64,000 bases of DNA from Saprospiraceae bacterium (lineage in GTDB: Bacteria > Bacteroidota > Bacteroidia > Chitinophagales > Saprospiraceae). Position 1 is the stretch's first letter. The number at the start of each line of letters is the position of its first letter. The position numbers and the translations under genes are program-made. Shown here piece by piece: positions 9,201-18,114 of the stretch. The stretch spans positions 434,001 to 498,000 of the forward strand of contig JADJGA010000003.1 in assembly GCA_016708265.1 (NCBI GenBank), read 5' to 3'. The notes under the pieces are model-generated. The model had not been told where the DNA came from, ran no database searches, and saw nothing but the letters and a program-made list of their open reading frames with translations.

Positions 9201-9704
9201 ATGGATACTCAAAAAATTGTTATTGTTGACGACGACATGGACGTAATCACAATCATTCAAACTATCTTAAAACAGGAAGGATTTGAAGTTCATTATGCTA
9301 ATGACAAAGCATCAGGCATAAAACTCATAAGACAAATAAAACCAAAAATGGTAATTCTGGACGTAATGATGACCACTATTTATGAAGGTTTCGAGTTGGC
9401 AAAAGAGATCATCGATGACAAAGAATTAAAAAATACCGGCATTCTGATGCAAACTTCGATTGATGTATTGACAACAACAAAACCTGATGTCCAGGCTATG
9501 GCCCGTGAATTCAGAAAGTCACCAGGCTTCAAAGATCTTCATGTTATTCTGGTAAAAGATATCAATACCGATAAAGCAGGTGTCGATTACCTGGCAGAAG
9601 ATGGCACTTCAGTTTGGTTCCCGGTCGATGGCTTTATCAGAAAACCTGTTGAAGCTAAAAAAGTCATTCCTGAGATAAAAAGGATCCTTGAATTAAAAAA
9701 ATAA
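9201..9704 (+). CDS. Stand-alone receiver protein with insertion, hydrogenase-associated
   Basis: 167 aa. KIVIVDDDMDVITIIQTIL has the acidic triad, VILDVMMTTIYEGFELA the phospho-acceptor Asp, and FIRKPVEAKKVIPEI the conserved Lys-Pro. Between the Asp and the Lys lies an extended segment (residues ~75-140) with DVQAMAREFRKSPGF and a Trp-containing loop (GTSVWFPVDG), longer than a normal ~120 aa receiver. There is no output domain. It lies 21 bases upstream of the NuoE-like hydrogenase subunit. It resembles the receiver at 15980 (both have VMM/LMM, then x-EGF or x-SGF), so the two may be partners of the hydrogenase-linked kinases. Confidence 0.85.
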   Translation: MDTQKIVIVDDDMDVITIIQTILKQEGFEVHYANDKASGIKLIRQIKPKMVILDVMMTTIYEGFELAKEIIDDKELKNTGILMQTSIDVLTTTKPDVQAMAREFRKSPGFKDLHVILVKDINTDKAGVDYLAEDGTSVWFPVDGFIRKPVEAKKVIPEIKRILELKK

Positions 9705-9725
9705 GAAATCACAATCAGAATTGTT

Positions 9726-10193
9726 ATGGAATCATCTATAGATAATATTTTAGAATCATATAAAGATCACGGAAGGGACTCATTGATTCCACTATTACAG
9801 GAAATTCAGGAAAAAGAAGGGTTTCTGTCCGAGATTGCCATAGTCAAGACCGGCAAAACCCTTAATATTCCAACAAGCAAGATTTTTGGAGTAGCGACTT
9901 TCTACAATCAATTCCGGTTTGAACCTAAAGGGAAAAATCACATTCAGATTTGCAGAGGTACAGCCTGCCATGTTCTTGGATCAGCAACCGTACTGTCTGA
10001 ACTCGAAAAGCACCTGAAAATAAAGGCAGGACAGACAACACGCGATGGATTATTCAGCATTGAGGTTGTAGCATGTATCGGAGCCTGCGGTTTAGCACCT
10101 GTTGTTACAGTTAATGGTGAGTTCCATGCCAAGGTAACTGCCGCGTCATTAAAAAACATAATTGAATCATATAAAGTCCAGGAGGAAGTATAA
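9726..10193 (+). CDS. hydC: [FeFe]-hydrogenase HydC / NuoE-like [2Fe-2S] subunit
   Basis: 155 aa, thioredoxin-like ferredoxin of the NuoE/HndA family. The four cluster cysteines are in ICRGTACHVLGS (C-x4-C) and ACIGACG (C-x3-C). The N-terminal helical region (SLIPLLQEIQEKEGFLS, FGVATFYNQFRF) is typical. In multimeric hydrogenases this subunit passes electrons between the flavin subunit and the catalytic subunit. Its stop overlaps the HydB start (TAATG), showing tight coupling. It is a hydrogenase subunit rather than complex I because HydB and HydA follow directly and no other nuo genes are present. Confidence 0.93.
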   Translation: MESSIDNILESYKDHGRDSLIPLLQEIQEKEGFLSEIAIVKTGKTLNIPTSKIFGVATFYNQFRFEPKGKNHIQICRGTACHVLGSATVLSELEKHLKIKAGQTTRDGLFSIEVVACIGACGLAPVVTVNGEFHAKVTAASLKNIIESYKVQEEV

Positions 10194-12127
10194 TGGAAGC
10201 AATGAACTATTTAAAAGATAACTTATTAAGGAAACCCCTGGGTTTTAACCCTGATAACAATATGCAACTTTATCTTGCCGGTTTGCGCAGGGAAACAGTC
10301 ACAAAACCCGTGATTTTTGTCGGAGCAGGTACCTGCGGTTTAGGAGCAGGAGCAGGAAAAACACTGAATTCAGTCAATAAATATTTGACTGAAAATAAAA
10401 TTGATGCTCAGGTCATTGAAGTTGGATGTATCGGACTATGCTCTTCAGAGCCAATGATGGATATCCAGTTGCCTGGCTACAACAGAATATCATTTGAAAA
10501 AGTAGAAGATACCAAAGTAGAAACTATTCTGTCAAGGATCTTTCAACTTGAAGTTGAACAGGACAATGTATTATGTCAGTTTCCTTCTGAAGAAAATAAA
10601 GTCTGGAAGAATGTGATTAGCATCAAAGATCATCCTTTTTTCAAACCTCAAAGCCGGCTTGTTCTAAAAAACTGCGGAATTGTTGACCCAATCAGCATTG
10701 AAGAGTATATATCAACAGGAGGATACCAGAGTTTTCTTGACCTTATCAGGACGAAACAACCCCTTGAAGTTTGTGATATGATCGAAAGATCAGGTCTGCG
10801 CGGAAGAGGTGGTGGAGGTTTTCCCACAGGGAAAAAATGGAAATTTGCATTCCATACAGAATCCGACCAGAAATACCTGATCTGCAATGCTGACGAAGGT
10901 GACCCGGGAGCATTTATGGACAGAGCCGTGATAGAAGGCGATCCGCACAGGCTGCTTGAAGGTATGGCAATTGCTGCTTATGGTATAGGAGCTACAAAAG
11001 CTTATGTATATATCCGTGCAGAGTATCCGCTGGCTATTAAAAGACTGAATATAGCTCTTGAGCAGGCAAAAGAATACGGCCTCCTTGGGGAAAATATCTT
11101 CGGAAGCGGAGTGAATTTTTCAATTAAGGTAAAAATGGGTGCAGGTGCATTTGTCTGCGGTGAAGAGACCGCTTTGATACATAGTATTGAAGGAGACAGA
11201 GGTATGCCTCGTCCGCGGCCTCCATTCCCTGCAGTCAACGGACTTTTCAATAAGCCTACCATCATCAACAATGTTGAAACCCTGGCTAATATTCCTGAGA
11301 TCATCCTAAGAGGTGTTGATAATTTTGCTTCAATGGGAACAAATACAAGTAAGGGAACTAAAGTTTTTGCTTTGTCAGGAAAAATAGAACTCACAGGGCT
11401 GGTCGAAGTGCCTATGGGAACTACAGTAAGAGAGGTACTCTTCACAATAGGTGGAGGTATTAAAAATGGTAAGAAATTCAAATCCGTCCAAATAGGAGGT
11501 CCTTCAGGAGGATGTATTACCGAACAAAATCTGGATATCCAGATCGATTATGAATCACTGATCAGTGCAGGTGCCATGATGGGTTCAGGTGGTCTCGTTG
11601 TCATGGATGAAGATACCTGTATGGTAGATGTAGCCAAATTTTTCATGGACTTTATACAAAGAGAAAGTTGCGGTAAATGCATTCCATGTCGTGAAGGAAC
11701 CAGAAGAATGCTTGAGATACTTCATACAATTACACACAAACCTACAAATGAAGCTAAATACGAACCACTCGAAAGGATAAAAAGCGTTATGCAACTCGAG
11801 AAACTGGGAAATGTTATTAAGGAAACTTCACTATGTGGATTAGGTCAAACAGCACCTAACCCCGTGTTGAGTACTTTAAAATGGTTCAGGCATGAATATG
11901 AAGAGCACATTTTTGATAAGAAGTGTTCGGCTGGTGTATGCACGGAACTCAGAACTTTCACAATCACAGTTGATAAATGCACCGGATGTACAGTTTGTGC
12001 TAAAAAATGCCCTACAGATGCCATCATCGGAGCCAAAAAGACACCTCACTTTATCATCGAAGATAAATGTATTGCCTGCGGTACCTGTTTTGATGTGTGC
12101 AAATTTGATGCTATTGAAATTTTTTAA
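10193..12127 (+). CDS. hydB: [FeFe]-hydrogenase HydB / NuoF-like flavin and Fe-S subunit
   Basis: 644 aa. Residues ~30-110 form a degenerate thioredoxin-like [2Fe-2S] domain (GAGTCGLGAG, VGCIGLCSSEP). Then comes the NuoF core: FMN site RGRGGGGFPTGKKWKF, NADH site NADEGDPGAFMDR, an SLBB domain, and the [4Fe-4S] motif ESCGKCIPCREGTRRM with SLCGLGQTAPNP. The C-terminus adds two ferredoxin-type [4Fe-4S] motifs (CTGCTVCAKKCP, CIACGTCFDVCKF). This is the layout of HydB in trimeric, electron-bifurcating hydrogenases, where NADH and reduced ferredoxin are oxidised together to make H2 or the reverse. Bifurcation itself is inferred from family membership. Confidence 0.94.
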   Translation: MEAMNYLKDNLLRKPLGFNPDNNMQLYLAGLRRETVTKPVIFVGAGTCGLGAGAGKTLNSVNKYLTENKIDAQVIEVGCIGLCSSEPMMDIQLPGYNRISFEKVEDTKVETILSRIFQLEVEQDNVLCQFPSEENKVWKNVISIKDHPFFKPQSRLVLKNCGIVDPISIEEYISTGGYQSFLDLIRTKQPLEVCDMIERSGLRGRGGGGFPTGKKWKFAFHTESDQKYLICNADEGDPGAFMDRAVIEGDPHRLLEGMAIAAYGIGATKAYVYIRAEYPLAIKRLNIALEQAKEYGLLGENIFGSGVNFSIKVKMGAGAFVCGEETALIHSIEGDRGMPRPRPPFPAVNGLFNKPTIINNVETLANIPEIILRGVDNFASMGTNTSKGTKVFALSGKIELTGLVEVPMGTTVREVLFTIGGGIKNGKKFKSVQIGGPSGGCITEQNLDIQIDYESLISAGAMMGSGGLVVMDEDTCMVDVAKFFMDFIQRESCGKCIPCREGTRRMLEILHTITHKPTNEAKYEPLERIKSVMQLEKLGNVIKETSLCGLGQTAPNPVLSTLKWFRHEYEEHIFDKKCSAGVCTELRTFTITVDKCTGCTVCAKKCPTDAIIGAKKTPHFIIEDKCIACGTCFDVCKFDAIEIF

Positions 12128-12145
12128 TTGATAATGATAAGGAAA

Positions 12146-13870
12146 ATGGAGATAAATCTCGAAATAAACAATAAAAAAGTAACGGCAAATAAAGGAGAAA
12201 CTATCCTTGATGTCTGTAAAAAAATGGGAATAAAGATACCCACCCTTTGTCATATAAAAGAGACATTCCCGACAGGTGCCTGCAGAATGTGTGTTGTCGA
12301 AAACGTCAATACCGGCAAACTGATAACCTCATGTTCATATCCTGCAGAAGAAGGGATGAAAATACTTACTCATTCAAACAGAGTGGCAGAAAGCAGAAAA
12401 GTTCTCGTTGAACTTCTCCTGAGCAATCACCCTGATGACTGTCTTTATTGTGTGAGAAACCTGAACTGCGAGCTTCAGACCCTATCGTCTGATCTTGGTG
12501 TCAGGGAAAGAAGGATCATGGGAGTAAAGAATCTTAAAAATCTTGACCATACAGGAGCCAGCCTGGTTCGTGATCCGGCAAAATGCATACTGTGCGGCAG
12601 ATGTGTCGATGCATGTGACAGGATCATGGGTGTAAATGCCATAGATTTCATAAACAGGGGTAGCAAATCTGAAATTGCAGTAGCTTTCAATAAGGGCCTA
12701 AATACTTCATCCTGTATCAACTGCGGCAGGTGTATTATGGTATGTCCTACAGGTGCTCTGTATGAGAAAAATCACTATAGCCAGATAATGGAAGCACTTG
12801 ACAATCCCAAAAAGCATGTCGTTGTTCAGTACGCACCTTCAATTTCTGTAACTATGGCTGAAGAAATAGGATTGCCTGCAGGAACCGATGTATATGGCAT
12901 ACTGAATTCTACACTAAGAAAAATGGGCTTTGACACTGTTTTAGATGGTGCTTTCTCAGCAGACCTGACAATAATGGAAGAGGGTTCGGAACTCATACAC
13001 AGAATCCAAAATGGTGGCAAACTGCCAATGTTCACAAGTTGTTGTCCTGCATGGGTAAAATATATTGAAGAATTTGCACCGGACTTACTTGATCACCTTT
13101 CCTCAGCAAAATCACCGATGCAGATGATGGGTGCATTGATCAAAACATACTGGGCTGAAAAGAAAGGAATCGATCCAGAAAACATCTACAGTGTGGGAAT
13201 TATGCCTTGCATCGCCAAGAAATTTGAAGCTCAGAGAGTTGAGATGACTCACCGGGGAGTGACAGATGTTGATGCGGTACTGACTACAAGAGAACTCGCA
13301 GGATTGATGAAGATATATGGCATTGACATTCATTCATTGGAACCTGAATGTGCAGATACAACTATGGGTATCAGAAGCACAGCAGGCAAAATATTCGGAG
13401 CTGCAGGTGGAGTAATGGAAGCTGCTGTCAGAACAGCTCATAAACTTGTGACCGGAGAAGAAATGGCTAACCTGAAAATAGAAGCCCTGAGAGGATTTGA
13501 ACCCGTTAAAAGAGCTACCGTAAAAATCGGAGACCTTGACCTTAATATAGCTGCTGTCAATGGATTGGCAGGAGTTAGACAGATCATTGATGATATCAGA
13601 AATGACAAAAATGATCTTCATTTCATAGAGGTAATGGCATGCCCGGGTGGATGTATTAATGGTGGTGGTCAGCCTTTGGCAGTTAAAGAAGAAAATATCA
13701 GAAAACGTATGGCTTCGCTTTACACGATCGACTCTTCTGAGACAATGAGAACTTCGCACAGCAATCCGGAAATACAGCAGATATATAAGGAATATCTTGG
13801 AGAACCACTGAGTGAAAAAAGCCATCATTTGTTGCATACCCATTACGCTCATCGGGATGTAAATAAATAA
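12146..13870 (+). CDS. hydA: [FeFe]-hydrogenase catalytic subunit HydA
   Basis: 574 aa from ATG 12146 (MEINLEINNKKVT); the same frame has earlier starts TTG 12128 and ATG 12134. Domains in order: plant-type [2Fe-2S] (CHIKETFPTGACRMC and a later Cys), His-Cys [4Fe-4S] cluster (HPDDCLYCVRNLNC), two [4Fe-4S] motifs (CILCGRCVDACDR, CINCGRCIMVCPTGA), and the H-cluster domain. All three H-cluster motifs are intact: TSCCPAW, MPCIAKKFE and MACPGGCINGGGQP. A small-subunit-like C-terminus follows (RMASLYTIDSS, IYKEYLGEPLSEKSHHLLHTHY). It is therefore a catalytically competent group A hydrogenase for H2 evolution or uptake. It lies 18 bases after HydB. Maturases HydE/F/G are not in the window. Confidence 0.96.
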   Translation: MEINLEINNKKVTANKGETILDVCKKMGIKIPTLCHIKETFPTGACRMCVVENVNTGKLITSCSYPAEEGMKILTHSNRVAESRKVLVELLLSNHPDDCLYCVRNLNCELQTLSSDLGVRERRIMGVKNLKNLDHTGASLVRDPAKCILCGRCVDACDRIMGVNAIDFINRGSKSEIAVAFNKGLNTSSCINCGRCIMVCPTGALYEKNHYSQIMEALDNPKKHVVVQYAPSISVTMAEEIGLPAGTDVYGILNSTLRKMGFDTVLDGAFSADLTIMEEGSELIHRIQNGGKLPMFTSCCPAWVKYIEEFAPDLLDHLSSAKSPMQMMGALIKTYWAEKKGIDPENIYSVGIMPCIAKKFEAQRVEMTHRGVTDVDAVLTTRELAGLMKIYGIDIHSLEPECADTTMGIRSTAGKIFGAAGGVMEAAVRTAHKLVTGEEMANLKIEALRGFEPVKRATVKIGDLDLNIAAVNGLAGVRQIIDDIRNDKNDLHFIEVMACPGGCINGGGQPLAVKEENIRKRMASLYTIDSSETMRTSHSNPEIQQIYKEYLGEPLSEKSHHLLHTHYAHRDVNK

Positions 13871-13922
13871 TTCAGAATTTGAAAATGTTAATAATTGATT
13901 ATAAACTTAATGCTTAAAAAAG

Positions 13923-13948
13923 ATATGGACAGTGAAAGCTGTCCATAT
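13923..13948 (+). terminator. Hairpin between hydA and the sensory hydrogenase kinase
   Basis: Arms ATATGGACAG (13923-13932) and CTGTCCATAT (13939-13948) are perfectly complementary around a 6-base loop. It lies 52 bases after hydA in a 117-base gap, the largest in the locus. No U-run follows on the plus strand, so it may be an attenuator or RNA-processing stem rather than a full terminator. The effect would be less transcript for the sensor than for the enzyme. Confidence 0.55.
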
Positions 13949-13987
13949 TAAATAAGCTGCTTTATTAAAAATTAAAATCAATTTCAC

Positions 13988-15967
13988 ATGTCTCATGCAA
14001 AGAGGGAAAAGTTAGTCTATACAGTGCCTGATCGCTGCAGGGTGTGTTACACCTGTGTAAGGGAATGCCCTGTAAAAGCCATAAAAATAATAAATGGGCA
14101 GGCTACAGTTATGAGCACAAGATGCATAGGATGCGGGAGCTGCTTAAAGGTTTGTAGTCAGGGAGCCAAAGCAGTGATCAACACAAAACCTGAAACAATA
14201 AGTCTGCTTGAAGAAAATAAAAATGTCATAGCCTGTGTAGCCCCAAGTTTTGCAGCTGAATTTACAGAACTTGATGATCCGGGACAATTTGTGGGAATGC
14301 TCAGGGAATTGGGATTCAGTAAAGTAGTTGAGGTATCATTTGGAGCTGACCTGGTAGCTTTAAAATATAAGGAATTAAGTAAAGAAAGAACTTATATTTC
14401 GTCAGATTGTCCTGCAATTGTATTTTACATTGAACATTATATGCCTGAAATTCTGGATGCACTTGCCCCTGTTGTATCTCCAATGGTTGCAATAGCCAGG
14501 GTACTCAGGGAAAAATACGGTAAAGAAACCAAAATTGTATTTATAGGACCCTGTGTTGCAAAAAAAGCTGAAAGCGATGAAATAGATGTGTCTCTTACTT
14601 TCAGGGAAATAAGGGAGATATTTGATGAAATGAATATTAGACCAGAGAATATACAATCAATGGATTTCGATCCCCCATATTCAGGAAAAGGTTCTATATT
14701 CCCTGTGACAAGAGGCCTGCTTAATACAATGGGTGAACATGAAGACCTGTTCAACAACAACGTTATTGTCACTGCCGGAACAAAAAACTTCATTGAAGTA
14801 CTCCGTGAATATGATGAAGGTATATTCAAAGGAAAAAATCTGGAGTTATTGAGTTGTGAAGGTTGTATTATGGGACCGGGGATGTCTCCCAATGGCAAGT
14901 TGTACATGAGAAGAAACGCAGTAAGTGAATATGTCAATGACAAACTGAAAAGGCTTGACGAAACAGAATTTAATAAACAGTTGGAAGAATTCAAACATAT
15001 TGACCTGAGTCAGTCATTCCAGGACCTTGACAGACGTACACAGAAACCTTCAAGTGCAAAAATAGTTGATATTCTTCAGGCTATGGGAAAATTCGAACCA
15101 AAAGACCTCCTGAATTGCGGGGCATGCGGATACGAAACCTGTTCTTCGCATGCTGAAGCAATAATACAGGGATTTGCGGAAATCGACATGTGTTTGCCTC
15201 ATTCAATTGAAAGGCTGCATAAATCAATTGACCAGCTAAATGTTTCAAATGAAAAATTGTCAGATGCAAAACAGGCATTGATACAGTCAGAAAAGCTTGC
15301 AAATATGGGTCAGCTGTCTGCAGGTATTGCTCATGAACTAAACAATCCCCTGGGTGTCATAACCATGTACAGCAATCTGCTGATGGAAGAAATACCCAGT
15401 GAAAGTGAAAATTACAAGGACCTTCAGCTGATAGTGGAACAAGCCGAAAGGTGCAAAAAAATAGTAGGAGGATTATTGAATTTTGCAAGGAAAAACCAGG
15501 TTAAATCATCAGAGGTAAATATGGTTACCTTCTGTAAGCACAGCTTGGATATAACAATTCACCCTGAGAATATTGCCCTGGAGTTTAATTCAAACATTTC
15601 AGATCCAAATGCATACATAGACAAAGACCAGATGATGCAGGTACTGACAAATCTGTTGAAAAATTCTGTTGAAGCAATACCGCAAGGAGGAAAAATTCAG
15701 CTAAGCCTCAACGGGGACGAACATAATATTTATATCGAAGTTAAGGATAACGGTTGCGGAATAGCAGAAGAAAATATGGACAAGATCTTTATGCCGTTTT
15801 TCACAACAAAAGGACTGGGAAAAGGAACAGGACTTGGCTTACCGCTTATTTACGGCATAATCAAGATGCACAAAGGAGATATTTCAGTTAAATCAAACAA
15901 CAATCCTGAAAAAGGAGAAACAGGAACAGTTTTTAAACTCAGAATACCTAGAATTAATTCAAATTAA
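13988..15967 (+). CDS. Sensory [FeFe]-hydrogenase-domain histidine kinase (HydS-like fusion)
   Basis: 659 aa, cytosolic. Residues 17-27 and 46-56 hold two [4Fe-4S] motifs (CRVCYTCVRECP, CIGCGSCLKVC). Residues ~80-345 are an [FeFe]-hydrogenase large-subunit domain with diverged H-cluster motifs: SSDCPA (138-143, one Cys of TSCCP is Asp), GPCVAKK (187-193), and SCEGCIMGPG (289-298; C-x2-C instead of C-x3-C). This pattern matches sensory (group C/D) hydrogenases rather than enzymes. Then comes a further Fe-S domain (NCGACGYETC ... MCLPH, residues ~370-400), a coiled coil, HisKA (MGQLSAGIAHELNNPLGV) and HATPase (DNGCGIAEENMDKIF, TGLGLPLIYGI). It probably senses H2 or redox state and phosphorylates the receiver 12 bases downstream. 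Confidence 0.93.
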   Translation: MSHAKREKLVYTVPDRCRVCYTCVRECPVKAIKIINGQATVMSTRCIGCGSCLKVCSQGAKAVINTKPETISLLEENKNVIACVAPSFAAEFTELDDPGQFVGMLRELGFSKVVEVSFGADLVALKYKELSKERTYISSDCPAIVFYIEHYMPEILDALAPVVSPMVAIARVLREKYGKETKIVFIGPCVAKKAESDEIDVSLTFREIREIFDEMNIRPENIQSMDFDPPYSGKGSIFPVTRGLLNTMGEHEDLFNNNVIVTAGTKNFIEVLREYDEGIFKGKNLELLSCEGCIMGPGMSPNGKLYMRRNAVSEYVNDKLKRLDETEFNKQLEEFKHIDLSQSFQDLDRRTQKPSSAKIVDILQAMGKFEPKDLLNCGACGYETCSSHAEAIIQGFAEIDMCLPHSIERLHKSIDQLNVSNEKLSDAKQALIQSEKLANMGQLSAGIAHELNNPLGVITMYSNLLMEEIPSESENYKDLQLIVEQAERCKKIVGGLLNFARKNQVKSSEVNMVTFCKHSLDITIHPENIALEFNSNISDPNAYIDKDQMMQVLTNLLKNSVEAIPQGGKIQLSLNGDEHNIYIEVKDNGCGIAEENMDKIFMPFFTTKGLGKGTGLGLPLIYGIIKMHKGDISVKSNNNPEKGETGTVFKLRIPRINSN

Positions 15968-15979
15968 AAAAATATTAAA

Positions 15980-16372
15980 ATGGAAAATAATAAAACAATA
16001 TTGATTGTCGATGATGATACAGACTATCTGTTCCAGATTGGGATACAGGTAGAAAGCTTAGGATTCAATGTGATCAAAGCAGTAGGAAGAAAAGAAGGAG
16101 AAGACATCCTGAATAAAACAAAACCTGATCTGTGCATTTTTGACCTTATGATGGAAACTCAGGACAGTGGCTTTATATTGGCATACAAATGCAAACAGAT
16201 GTATCCCGATGTGCCTATTATCATCGCAACAGCAGTAACAACAGAAACCGGAATGGTTTTCCACCTTGAAACAATGGAAGATAAAAGCTGGATAAAAGCT
16301 GATAAATTGCTGGAAAAAGGTATCAGGAAAGATCAACTGGAAAGGGAGATCAATAAATTATTAAAAATCTAA
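15980..16372 (+). CDS. Single-domain response regulator, partner of the sensory hydrogenase kinase
   Basis: 130 aa. TILIVDDDTDYLFQIGIQ carries the acidic cluster and CIFDLMMETQDSGFILAYKC the phospho-acceptor Asp. The beta5 Lys region is not a classical KP but SWIKADKLLEKGI. There is no output domain. It begins 12 bases after the sensory hydrogenase kinase, so it is the likely immediate phosphate acceptor. It could pass phosphate onward or act through protein contacts; the downstream hybrid protein also carries a receiver. It is clearly related in layout to the receiver at 9201. Confidence 0.9.
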   Translation: MENNKTILIVDDDTDYLFQIGIQVESLGFNVIKAVGRKEGEDILNKTKPDLCIFDLMMETQDSGFILAYKCKQMYPDVPIIIATAVTTETGMVFHLETMEDKSWIKADKLLEKGIRKDQLEREINKLLKI

Positions 16373-16374
16373 TC

Positions 16375-16441
16375 GAGAATTGAAAATTGAGAATTAAAAA
16401 TCATAATTGCTAATTCGTAATTGATAATTCGTAATTAAATC
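16375..16441. repeat. AT-rich AATTCGTAATTGATAATT-type simple repeat
   Basis: The 76-base gap between the receiver gene and the hybrid kinase gene consists of iterated AATTGA, AATTGC and AATTCG words (for example TAATTCGTAATTGATAATT). Similar degenerate arrays lie at ~42218-42236 and ~56293-56390, so it is a dispersed intergenic repeat. It interrupts an otherwise compact operon without an evident terminator. Confidence 0.6.
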
Positions 16442-16448
16442 AAAAAAA

Positions 16449-17567
16449 ATGGAACCACTAAAGGTATTGGTAGTTGATGATGAACCGGGAATAAGATCTG
16501 GCATCGAAAGAGTGCTTAGAGGTTTTTCTGTTAGCTTTCCCTTTCTCGATACTGACTTTACTTATGAACTCATTCCTGTCGAAACCGGTGAAGAGGCCGT
16601 GGGAATAATCGACAACCAGAAAATAGACATAATCCTGCTAGATAATAAATTGCCGGGGATCCAAGGCATAGAAGTTCTCGAATATATCAATAAAAACCAG
16701 ATAGATGTTGAGGTCATGATGATCACTTCATATGCAAACCTTGATCTGGCTGTCAGGGCTACCAATCAGGGTGCTTTTAACTTCGTTCCAAAACCATTTA
16801 CTCCTCAGGAACTCAGGACTGCCATTGAAGCTATAACCAAGCATTTATATCTGAAAGGTATAGGTAAAAACATGAATAAAACTGAAAAACAAAACAGATT
16901 TCAGTTTTTGTCTGTTCTGTCTCATGAACTCAAATCTCCTATAAATGCAGTAGAGGGTTATCTCAATATAATGAATGATAAGCAGATGGGAGAAGACCTG
17001 AACAGCTACATGACAATGGTAGAAAGATCTCTAATCAGAATAAAAGGTATGAGAAATCTCATAATGGATATGCTCGATATAACCCGGCTTGAATCCGGAA
17101 TAAAACGCAGGGAAATAAGGCCTATTGATCTGGCTGAAATTGCTAAAATATCAAAAGACACAGTCGGACCCCTTGCAATTCAAAAGAATATAAAAATCCA
17201 TCTTGATTTGCCCGATGAGTTGTTTTTCAAGGCTGATTACAATGAAATGGAAATAGTGATCAACAATCTTTTATCAAATGCCGTAAAATACAATAAAGAA
17301 AACGGTGAAGTATTTCTCACAGTTTCAAAAGTCAACAGCGGAATCAAAATTGTAGTCGAAGACACTGGTATAGGAATTGATAAAAATGATATACCAAAAC
17401 TTTTCGGTGAATTTGAAAGGATAAAAAATGAAAAAACAAGAGAGATCTCAGGTACAGGACTTGGCCTGAATATCGTAAAAAAAATAATAGACATGTACAG
17501 GGGTTCAGTTCATGTCGAAAGTGAACCGGATCAGGGTACTAAATTCACGGTTACAATAAATTCCTGA
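16449..17567 (+). CDS. Receiver-histidine kinase hybrid protein
   Basis: 372 aa, cytosolic. The N-terminal receiver (residues ~4-130) has VLVVDDEPGIRSGIER, the phospho-acceptor in IILLDNKLPGIQG, the Ser/Thr of MITSYAN and the Lys in FVPKPFTP. An AtoC-like insertion occurs in the loop after helix 1. Then come HisKA with FLSVLSHELKSPINAVEGYL, and HATPase with N-box NNLLSNAVKYNKENGE, DTGIGIDKNDIPKLF and GTGLGLNIVKKII. It has no membrane segment or PAS domain, so its input is probably phosphorylation of its receiver, perhaps by the upstream sensory kinase. Last gene of the hydrogen locus; no DNA-binding output regulator is encoded nearby. Confidence 0.93.
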   Translation: MEPLKVLVVDDEPGIRSGIERVLRGFSVSFPFLDTDFTYELIPVETGEEAVGIIDNQKIDIILLDNKLPGIQGIEVLEYINKNQIDVEVMMITSYANLDLAVRATNQGAFNFVPKPFTPQELRTAIEAITKHLYLKGIGKNMNKTEKQNRFQFLSVLSHELKSPINAVEGYLNIMNDKQMGEDLNSYMTMVERSLIRIKGMRNLIMDMLDITRLESGIKRREIRPIDLAEIAKISKDTVGPLAIQKNIKIHLDLPDELFFKADYNEMEIVINNLLSNAVKYNKENGEVFLTVSKVNSGIKIVVEDTGIGIDKNDIPKLFGEFERIKNEKTREISGTGLGLNIVKKIIDMYRGSVHVESEPDQGTKFTVTINS

Positions 17568-17751
17568 AAAATGATTTACAAATTTATAATTTCCACTGGA
17601 TCTCCATTATTTACTTACTCAATTACCTGTTTATTGTACATTTAATAGTCTATTGAATTAAAACTCACCTGATTAAATCCAGATTTAAACAGGACAATTT
17701 CTCACCAAAATATATGGTTTTCTAAACAATTTACATTTCTGCAACTTATTG

Positions 17752-18060
17752 TTATTGAAGTTGTTTAAAAACATTATGGGAGGGACGGTGCGAAATTATG
17801 TTTGAGCTGGAGATTGCAGGAAATTTTACCGAAACCTTGTAGGTAAAATTTCCGTAGTTGAAAACTTTATAGCTTATTGTTTTATTAAAATCTAAAGGTT
17901 TGCGAGTTTAATTTCGCACGAGTTTTTTGTTACTTTTTGACGGCACAAAAAGTAAATAAAATTTCAATATAAGATAGATTTTTTCAAGGACAAAATGTAT
18001 TCAAAAGAAAATTAAATTATAAATATAATATTTATTTATCAATGTTATTGAAGCTTGTTT
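17752..18060 (+). repeat. Structured intergenic repeat, copy A
   Basis: The gap between the hybrid kinase and the next gene holds the fullest copy of a three-copy repeat (others at 20747 and 26938). Conserved core 17788-17953: outer stem GTGCGAAATTA (17788-17798) with TAATTTCGCAC (17909-17919); inner stem AAATTTTACC (17821-17830) with GGTAAAATTT (17842-17851); third stem ACTTTTTG (17932-17939) with CAAAAAGT (17946-17953). At the left edge GAAGTTGTTTAAAAA (17757-17771) is the exact reverse complement of the right edge of copy B, suggesting terminal inverted repeats. The right boundary is approximate. No protein is encoded. Confidence 0.75.
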
Positions 18061-18114
18061 TGACAAAATAATTTAAATAGCTTTATAAATGTCTTAATAG
18101 ATATCCATTTATTT

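Noticed and set aside
10648..11481. Long minus-strand open frames opposite hydB
   Set aside because: Shadow frames of a strongly conserved gene; the plus-strand protein has all family motifs.
9726..12127. Respiratory complex I (nuoE, nuoF)
   Set aside because: HydA follows directly, HydB has the extra N- and C-terminal Fe-S domains of hydrogenases, and no other nuo gene is present.
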